Assembly (NCBI RefSeq): GCF_022844385.1 | Contig: NZ_JALHLX010000009.1 | Span: forward strand, 1-60,281 | DNA: 60,281 nucleotides | From: Hydrogenophaga sp. | GTDB taxonomy: Bacteria; Pseudomonadota; Gammaproteobacteria; Burkholderiales; Burkholderiaceae_C | Direction of reading: 5' to 3' | Shown: one piece after another, positions 54,923 through 60,281 of the stretch | How positions within the stretch are numbered: position 1 is the first letter of the stretch | Layout of the letters: every line of letters starts with the position of its first letter | Translations under genes and position numbers: made by a program | Notes under the pieces: model-generated | The model's input: the letters and a program-made list of their open reading frames with translations, nothing else | Database searches by the model: none | Told to the model about the DNA's origin: nothing

Positions 54923-55465
54923 GTGCCTTCAAGCACGGGGCCTCCAAACGGGGCCCTGTGTGCGTGTCCAACAAGCGGCTTCGGGGTAGCAAGATCTGGA
55001 CGGCGAGTGTCCGTTCAGGGTCGCGAAGAGCCGGTCGCCTCGGCGTGTAGGAAACGTTAGGCACCTCGTGCGCCCATCCCTGTTGAGTGGCCGCTGCTGA
55101 AGGTGTAGCGGTCGGCCGCCTCGCAGGATGACGAACGGCAGGTTCCGCCGCCGGCTGTCATTGGGCTGCAAAATCTGGCCGGCTGCAGTCAGTCTTGACC
55201 TGCCCCTCAGGATCTCAAGACCCGTTTCGCAGCGATCTCGGCCATTAGGCGCGTGGCGTCGTGCGACCGGTCCTGCGCCGGTCCCGGTCGTCAAGGTTCC
55301 GGCCGGCGGAGGTACTAACCGGCTGGTTTGACGGAAAGGCGGCCGTACGATACCGCTGGCCGCGCTGACGACGTCCGAGGGACCGCTGCAGCGTTCTGCG
55401 ACCGTTTCAGATCGACCCGTTGCTGTCAGTTATTCACACCACGCAGAACGGGTAGCTAGCTGAAC
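54923..55465. other. No gene recognised
   Basis: A GC-rich 540-bp gap between the dps remnant and the Gabija-type operon. No reading frame with a family resemblance, RNA or clear repeat was seen. The stop of the membrane-protein gene at 55466 is convergent to this region. Confidence 0.4.
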
Positions 55466-56083
55466 TCAAGCTTTCGGGACAGCCGACGCCGGCCAGGGCG
55501 TCTCCGGCAGCTCCGTCAGCCGCTTGGCCATGGCCGCGGCACGCTCTTTAGCCTCTCCATCTAGCTCCTCCAGCCGGTCCAGAGAATCATCGGCAGGCGG
55601 CAGTTTGCCAATCCGCCGCAGGGACCTGGACAGCCTGGCCGCCTTGAGGCCAAGCTTGAGATACAGCTCCCGTCGCATCTCCAAGGTGCTTTCGGCGTCG
55701 GTCCAGGCATGGTTCCAGTGCTGGGTGATACGGCTTTCGGCAAGCGCCTGCTCGCCGGGAAGATTCAGGACGTCGTAGACCAACCGGATGTCGATCGACT
55801 TCCAGTCGACCGGAAGATCATGAGGAGCGAAGCTCGGGTCGCGCACCGTCGCCATCTCGGAAGTTTCGTCATCAGGCTCGGGGCCGAAATCCTGAGCTAC
55901 GGCGGCGCAACCCGTCGCGAAACGGTCCAGTTCGCAGACGACCCGCACGCACAAGTAGGCCGCGTGGTTGCTCTTCTCGCTGTGCCGGGTGATGGCGTCA
56001 ATCGCCCATTTGCCTAACAAAGCGATGGCAGCGCCGACGACCGCGTAGAGAAATCCGATCAGCTTGTCGTCCATGTCCATCAT
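55466..56083 (-). CDS. Membrane-anchored accessory protein of the Gabija-type operon
   Basis: A 205-residue protein with one N-terminal membrane helix (about residues 8-27, LIGFLYAVVGAAIALLGKWA). A cytoplasmic helical region follows, with ELYLKLGLKAARLSRSLRRI and DSLDRLEELDGEAKERAAAM segments that may be coiled coils. I recognise no family. Its start lies in a 4-nt overlap with the helicase stop, so it is translationally coupled to the two Gabija genes and almost certainly part of the same system. Classic Gabija has only two genes; the extra member is the odd point. Confidence 0.7.
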   Translation of the reverse strand: MMDMDDKLIGFLYAVVGAAIALLGKWAIDAITRHSEKSNHAAYLCVRVVCELDRFATGCAAVAQDFGPEPDDETSEMATVRDPSFAPHDLPVDWKSIDIRLVYDVLNLPGEQALAESRITQHWNHAWTDAESTLEMRRELYLKLGLKAARLSRSLRRIGKLPPADDSLDRLEELDGEAKERAAAMAKRLTELPETPWPASAVPKA

Positions 56084-57918
56084 GGCGTTTGGATGGAGTC
56101 CGGACCTGCGACCGGCAGGACAGTCGGGACGACCGGATGGCTTGCCAGAACGGGCGCGATCACGACGTGCGCCGCGGCTTTGGCTGCAGGCGCTGCCGCC
56201 GCACCTACTTCCACGAATCCTTTGGCGATCAACGCCGGCCGAAGCTCTTTCAGGGCGTTGTGAGGTACAGCTATCCAGAGCAGGTCCCGGGCTCGCGTCG
56301 CCGCGACGTACCCAATGCGGCCCAACTCTGTCGTGACGCCGCCCAGCATTTCCTTCACGTGCTCCTTGGTAGTCACATACAGGACGGCGTCCAGGCTTTC
56401 TCCCTTGGCCTTATGCACAGTGTCGATCCGCAGTGCCGTTGCATCGTCATCAGCCAAGTCCTTGGCGCTGATCAGCGGCGTGCTCGGCAACGCCTTCTTA
56501 GAAATCTTGTTGCCGAGGTTGGCGACTTGCGTGAAGCCGAAGTCGTTTTCGAGGTCGGTCAGCAGCACTTTGATACGCGCCAGCAGCTGGGCATGCCACT
56601 CCTTGTCGCCCACCAGTGACGACGACGGCAGGCCGGTTGCAGGGTTGCGGGTGAAGGCCCAGATCGCCTTGCGCAGTTTCCAGTCATCGGGCTTGTTGGA
56701 CGGTTGCGTGATCTGGCTCACCAGGCCGTGAGGTGCGTTGTCCAGCAGTGCGACCACCGCGACGGCTACGCGTTGGAACGCCCTGAGGAAGTCTTTGCGG
56801 CGATCACGCAGCACCGCGGCGGCGGCGAACAGCTTGACCAGGCCTTGACCAACCGGTGCCTCGTCGCCACGAAGTGTCCCAGCCAACTTTTTGGCTCGGC
56901 ACAAGATGGCGGAACGCTTGATGTCCGCGCCGGCGGCTGACATGGCACCCTGGAATGAGGAGATGAGCTGGGGGTGCTGGTCTCCCTTATAGCCGGTGAA
57001 GAAGGCACCGTGTGGCGTGCCAGGCGCGGGCCGTTCGGCGACGTCGACGCGGCCGCACAGGCCATTGGCCAAGTCCACGATACAGGGGGCCGAACGGAAG
57101 TTCTTCTTCAGCGAGTGCTGCTGAACACCGGCGCGCTGGTGGTATTCGATGAGGAACCTTCCGTCAGCGCCCGCGAACTCATAGATGCCCTGATTGGGGT
57201 CGCCGATCAACGTTACGCGAGAGCCGGCACCTATCAGCAGTTCCAGAATGGCCTGATGGACCGACCCGATGTCTTGGGCCTCGTCGATCACGATGTGCGG
57301 ATAGCGACGTGCAAGTGCGGCGAGAAGTTTCGGTTGCTCCTTCAGCGCCCGGTAGGCCCAGTAGCGCCCGAGGTCGTGGGTGTAGGCGCCCGTGCGGCCC
57401 AGCTTTGCGATGAGGTTGCGCGCGATGGAGGTGTCGACCAGGTCAGGCTGTTCGTTGAACACGTAGAAGAAGACCTCCTTGCCGTTGACAAACGCCAGCT
57501 TCAGCTCCTTGATCGACTGAGGAAACGATGACGTCGAGAACTTGAAGCCTTCCAGGAACGTTTCATCGCCCGTCACAAGGAAGGCCGCCCGCGGCGACTG
57601 CATGGTCCGATGGCAATGGGGCCGGATCATGTGCGTGGTGATGAATCCGTCGAGCGTGTCGATGTCCACCCGCGATCGGCCGGCGTTGGACGGCAGGCTG
57701 CCGGCCAGATCGTCATAGGCCCTGCGGAAGGTGTCGACCGCTACGTTGGAAAAAGAGAGCAGCGCCACGCGGCCGCGCGCCTCACCGAGATTCCGCCGCA
57801 TCTGCACAACGCGGTGTACGGCGGTCTTGGTCTTGCCACTACCAGCGCAAGCGATGACGCAAAGCGGCACCATCGGCGCGTCGACGACGCCTTGCTGCTC
57901 AGGGGTGAGGCCGCTCAT
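56080..57918 (-). CDS. gajB: GajB-like UvrD/SF1A helicase
   Basis: A 612-residue SF1 helicase. Motif I is CAGSGKTKTAVHR, motif II VIDEAQDIG, motif III LIGDPNQGIYEF, motif IV KKNFRSAPCIVDLAN, motif V TVHKAKGESLDAVLY and motif VI YVAATRARDLLWI. It should use ATP to sense or unwind phage DNA and act with the OLD nuclease encoded just upstream (4-nt overlap). It is longer than Bacillus GajB (about 500) through a C-terminal Ala/Pro-rich tail. Confidence 0.88.
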   Translation of the reverse strand: MSGLTPEQQGVVDAPMVPLCVIACAGSGKTKTAVHRVVQMRRNLGEARGRVALLSFSNVAVDTFRRAYDDLAGSLPSNAGRSRVDIDTLDGFITTHMIRPHCHRTMQSPRAAFLVTGDETFLEGFKFSTSSFPQSIKELKLAFVNGKEVFFYVFNEQPDLVDTSIARNLIAKLGRTGAYTHDLGRYWAYRALKEQPKLLAALARRYPHIVIDEAQDIGSVHQAILELLIGAGSRVTLIGDPNQGIYEFAGADGRFLIEYHQRAGVQQHSLKKNFRSAPCIVDLANGLCGRVDVAERPAPGTPHGAFFTGYKGDQHPQLISSFQGAMSAAGADIKRSAILCRAKKLAGTLRGDEAPVGQGLVKLFAAAAVLRDRRKDFLRAFQRVAVAVVALLDNAPHGLVSQITQPSNKPDDWKLRKAIWAFTRNPATGLPSSSLVGDKEWHAQLLARIKVLLTDLENDFGFTQVANLGNKISKKALPSTPLISAKDLADDDATALRIDTVHKAKGESLDAVLYVTTKEHVKEMLGGVTTELGRIGYVAATRARDLLWIAVPHNALKELRPALIAKGFVEVGAAAAPAAKAAAHVVIAPVLASHPVVPTVLPVAGPDSIQTP

Positions 57919-59801
57919 GAATCCGACGTCGCTGCTGCTTTGCAGACGTGCTTGATGGCGTCCTGTATGTAGGCCGGCACATTGAAGGAGACCATCTCGT
58001 CTGAAATGACCTGCGCCAGCGACTGAGCAAAGCTGCCTTTCTGGACGTTCTTTGACTTGCGTTCGAACATGCCGCAGAACAGCGCCTTGGCCTTGGCAGC
58101 GTCACCGACCTCCGCGGCGACGGTGGTTCCGAGTGACTTGGCGATCCGAGGCCGCAGCTCCTTCAGCGCTTTCAGCATGGCGGCGCGGTTGTCAGGATCC
58201 AGGGCCAGGTCGTACTCGAAAGTCTTGAGGCCATAGAACACTTTGACGTGGCTATCCTCGCGAGCCTTCATCTTCGCGGCGTTCGCCGAGACGGTGATGG
58301 TGTCTCCCGGCGCGGGATATAGCGGCTCGGCATCCTCGTCTTCGTTGTCTTCGTCCTCAGTCGCTGCCGAAGCTACTGTAGGTGCCGGTGCTACTGCCGG
58401 TGCCGCTACTGTCGGTGCCGCAACTGGTGCGGCCACCGCCGGTGCTGAAGGCGTAGCAACTGCGCCCACTGGGACAGGCTTGGGCGCCACTGGGTCGGCA
58501 TCTGTGAGGACCGCCACCGGGATCTTCAGCGCCTTGTCGCCGAAGAGAGGCAAGAACGAATCGAAGTTCAGCCCCTCGACACTGATCAGGCTCACGCCAT
58601 GCTGGCGCAGGTTGAAGCCCATGCGCTCGGCGAGCGCGTCTACCATCATGAGCTCGGCCGCGCCTTCGACAAAGATGACCCGACGAGCAAAGAAGAGCTC
58701 AGCGCGTGTGACATCGAGGTAGCGCTCTAGCTTCTCGCGTTTCCCTTTGTCGAAGGTAATGCTGCGGGGAAGGAAGGTCTCGACCGCAGCGCCCGTATCG
58801 ACGAGGCACACCAGGCTATCCAGGTCGGCAATGCTTGCGAAGTTGGGAGAGTGGCTGGTGACAAACAGCTGGACCGGCTTCTCGCCGTCGATGGCCTGGA
58901 TGGACTGCAGGTACTGCAGCAGCACGGCTTGAAGCTGCGGGTGCAGATGTGCCTCCGGCTCCTCGACGATCAGTCCGCGGTAGCAGGAGTCCGGGTTCTT
59001 GGTCAGCTCGCTGAGCACGACCGCCATGTAGATCAGGTTGTTGAATCCCAGCCCGTTCTGCTCGATCTCGAAGGCGTCCACGACCAACGACAGCCGGGAC
59101 TTCAAGCTCTTGAAGTCGCTAGCGCTCAGGCCGACTTCCAGCAACTGCGCGAGCTGCGTGCCCAGCATGGACTGATGCCGGGTGTCGATGGCCTTCTGTG
59201 TATTGACGATGGGCAGGTGCTTCTTCAGCTCTTTATCGAGATCTTGCAGCGCTTTGTCGATGCCTTTGACACCGTCTTCCTCGGCCAAGAGTTGCAGCAG
59301 CCGTGCAAGCTGGCTGGTGCGGCCCGGCTTGAGGCCTTGCGACGCGTCGCGCAGCGGCGGCAGGTAGACGCCCCTGAGGTTCTCCATCATGTCCGTCGTC
59401 AGGCCGACGTCCTCATGCTCACCGCACCACCGCTTGGCGCGCAGGCGGCCGCCCTTGTCGGGGTCCGAGTAGCGGATCTTGATGTGCGCTTCGAGTTTCC
59501 CTGCCGCGTCAGGCACGAGGGCGGCCAGGAAGTCCGCTTCATCGTCTTCGTCCAGCCCGCTGAACACGTACTCGAAGACGATGTCGCCAGATGGGACACC
59601 GCCTTTGGGTCGATGCACATCCTCTTCGCCGAGGCGCGGGTAAGGCTCGTCGTGCCCAGCCAGCAGCGCGCGCAAGGCGTCGACCACCGCCGTCTTGCCG
59701 ACGTTGTTGCCGCCGACTAGGACATTCAGGCCGGCCTGAAATGACAGCTCCGCATGCCCGAGCTTGCGGAAGTTCTTGATGACCAGTTTGGCCAGGTGCA
59801 T
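57915..59801 (-). CDS. gajA: GajA-like OLD-family ATPase/TOPRIM endonuclease
   Basis: A 628-residue OLD nuclease. The N-terminal ABC-type ATPase has Walker A GGNNVGKTAVVDAL (about 35), Walker B LIVEEPEAHLHPQ (about 277) and the H-loop VTSHSP. The TOPRIM domain has IFVEGAAELMMV with the catalytic Glu (about 372) and VLTDADP with the DxD. An Ala/Pro/Val-rich insert of about 55 residues follows the DxD, then FYGLKTFEYDLAL. In Gabija, GajA nicks DNA when nucleotide pools fall. Start ATG 59801 with GGGAGA upstream. Confidence 0.9.
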   Translation of the reverse strand: MHLAKLVIKNFRKLGHAELSFQAGLNVLVGGNNVGKTAVVDALRALLAGHDEPYPRLGEEDVHRPKGGVPSGDIVFEYVFSGLDEDDEADFLAALVPDAAGKLEAHIKIRYSDPDKGGRLRAKRWCGEHEDVGLTTDMMENLRGVYLPPLRDASQGLKPGRTSQLARLLQLLAEEDGVKGIDKALQDLDKELKKHLPIVNTQKAIDTRHQSMLGTQLAQLLEVGLSASDFKSLKSRLSLVVDAFEIEQNGLGFNNLIYMAVVLSELTKNPDSCYRGLIVEEPEAHLHPQLQAVLLQYLQSIQAIDGEKPVQLFVTSHSPNFASIADLDSLVCLVDTGAAVETFLPRSITFDKGKREKLERYLDVTRAELFFARRVIFVEGAAELMMVDALAERMGFNLRQHGVSLISVEGLNFDSFLPLFGDKALKIPVAVLTDADPVAPKPVPVGAVATPSAPAVAAPVAAPTVAAPAVAPAPTVASAATEDEDNEDEDAEPLYPAPGDTITVSANAAKMKAREDSHVKVFYGLKTFEYDLALDPDNRAAMLKALKELRPRIAKSLGTTVAAEVGDAAKAKALFCGMFERKSKNVQKGSFAQSLAQVISDEMVSFNVPAYIQDAIKHVCKAAATSDS

Positions 59802-60281
59802 TGTTGGTTTCTCCCTGCCTGAAGGATCTCTTCCTTGCAGTGCATCTCGTCCCGAAAGTGGCCCGTGGCCACCAAGCTCAGCGACCTTTGGCGGATGCCG
59901 GTGCTCCTCCGTACATCGAATGTTAGCTGACCGGCGCGCCGGTTCCGCATGTATGAGATATGCGGCGAAGGTCCCGTGCTGAGGCCGCCGGCGTGGGTAT
60001 CAACCGCGATATGGCGTTCTCCAAATCGACCAGTACGAATGCGAATGCCGGGTCCAACGGCCGGTTCCGGAGGCTGCCGGCCAATCCCTTCTAGGCCACT
60101 CGACTGTTTCCCGCAAAAGCGGTCACTGGAGGCTGCATCGTCGAATGACCGAGTTCAGTCTGAGGACTAAACCGCTCTCGCGGTAGTCTCCGAGCAGGGA
60201 TGGTTGGTTGACGGCGATGGTGCACGCGCCGATGTTGTGAGCCGAGGCAATTGGCCTCGATCACGACAGGAGCACCATCAT
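59802..60281. other. Upstream region of the Gabija-type operon, no gene seen
   Basis: No credible gene in this 480-bp end of the window. A 14-bp palindrome ACCGGCGCGCCGGT (59930-59943) lies about 130 bp upstream of the gajA start and could be a regulatory site or chance in GC-rich DNA. Promoter elements for the operon are expected here but are not clear. Confidence 0.4.

Noticed and set aside
54923..55465. Possible integron attC or non-coding RNA in the GC-rich gap
   Set aside because: No matching core sites, conserved stems or promoter-terminator pair could be made out.
58360..58460. Possible CRISPR-like short tandem repeats
   Set aside because: The GGTGCC-type repeats are in-frame codons of an Ala/Pro/Val linker, not spaced repeats with unique spacers; no CRISPR array or cas gene is present.

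Overview
The window looks like a chromosomal segment of a high-GC betaproteobacterium, most likely Burkholderiales and probably Comamonadaceae-like. The reasons are the tRNA-Arg(CCG) sequence, the dense catabolic operons of LIV-type ABC transporters with CoA-transferases and acyl-CoA enzymes, and the KatG, OxyR and AceE sequences. This is inferred from sequence style; no database search was run. The left 16 kb is visibly less GC-rich, especially 2.3-9 kb, and has the gene content of an integrated element.

Region 1 (1-17.1 kb) is a genomic island. A 3' half of tRNA-Arg(CCG) with its terminator marks one attachment junction (74-118). Inside it come a hipBA toxin-antitoxin pair and a very large protein of about 1,720 residues with two tyrosine-recombinase-like folds, followed by two small partner genes. 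Next are a ParS/MbcA-like orphan antitoxin, a membrane/zinc-ribbon protein divergent from a CoiA-like nuclease-fold protein, three genes of unknown function, an integrase-excisionase pair, and a divergent Cro/CI-type regulator with an operator palindrome. It closes with an IS5-family transposase relic.

Region 2 (17.1-33.8 kb) is catabolic. It holds a CoA-transferase, an aldehyde dehydrogenase, and a seven-gene LIV-type ABC transporter locus with one binding protein, two ATPases and two different permease pairs. A YtkA/FixH-like exported protein, two short-chain dehydrogenases, two GST-fold proteins, a SnoaL-like protein, a CoA ester lyase, a LysR regulator and an old-yellow-enzyme follow. The substrate cannot be told from sequence.

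Region 3 (34.1-40.5 kb) has the gene order of an itaconate-catabolism locus: a LysR regulator divergent from itaconyl-CoA hydratase, acyl-CoA dehydrogenase, CoA-transferase, MmgE/PrpD and citramalyl-CoA lyase. The CoA-transferase has an out-of-frame internal deletion and the lyase a one-base frameshift plus a lost C-terminus, so this copy is decayed.

Region 4 (40.7-51 kb) has an exported deaminase-ankyrin pair and a ThDP enzyme with a GntR regulator divergent from an acyl-CoA ligase around a perfect palindrome. It continues with a SAF-domain dehydrogenase, a frameshifted ParB-like gene and an AceE-type E1 enzyme.

Region 5 (51-55 kb) is a graveyard around one intact gene: remnants of pqqD/pqqE, the 3' end of oxyR and a shattered dps flank an intact katG that keeps a promoter and an OxyR-like site.

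Region 6 (55.4-59.8 kb) is a Gabija-type anti-phage operon (OLD nuclease, UvrD-like helicase) with a third, translationally coupled gene for a membrane-anchored protein. The best candidates for undescribed biology are the giant double-recombinase locus and this three-gene Gabija variant.
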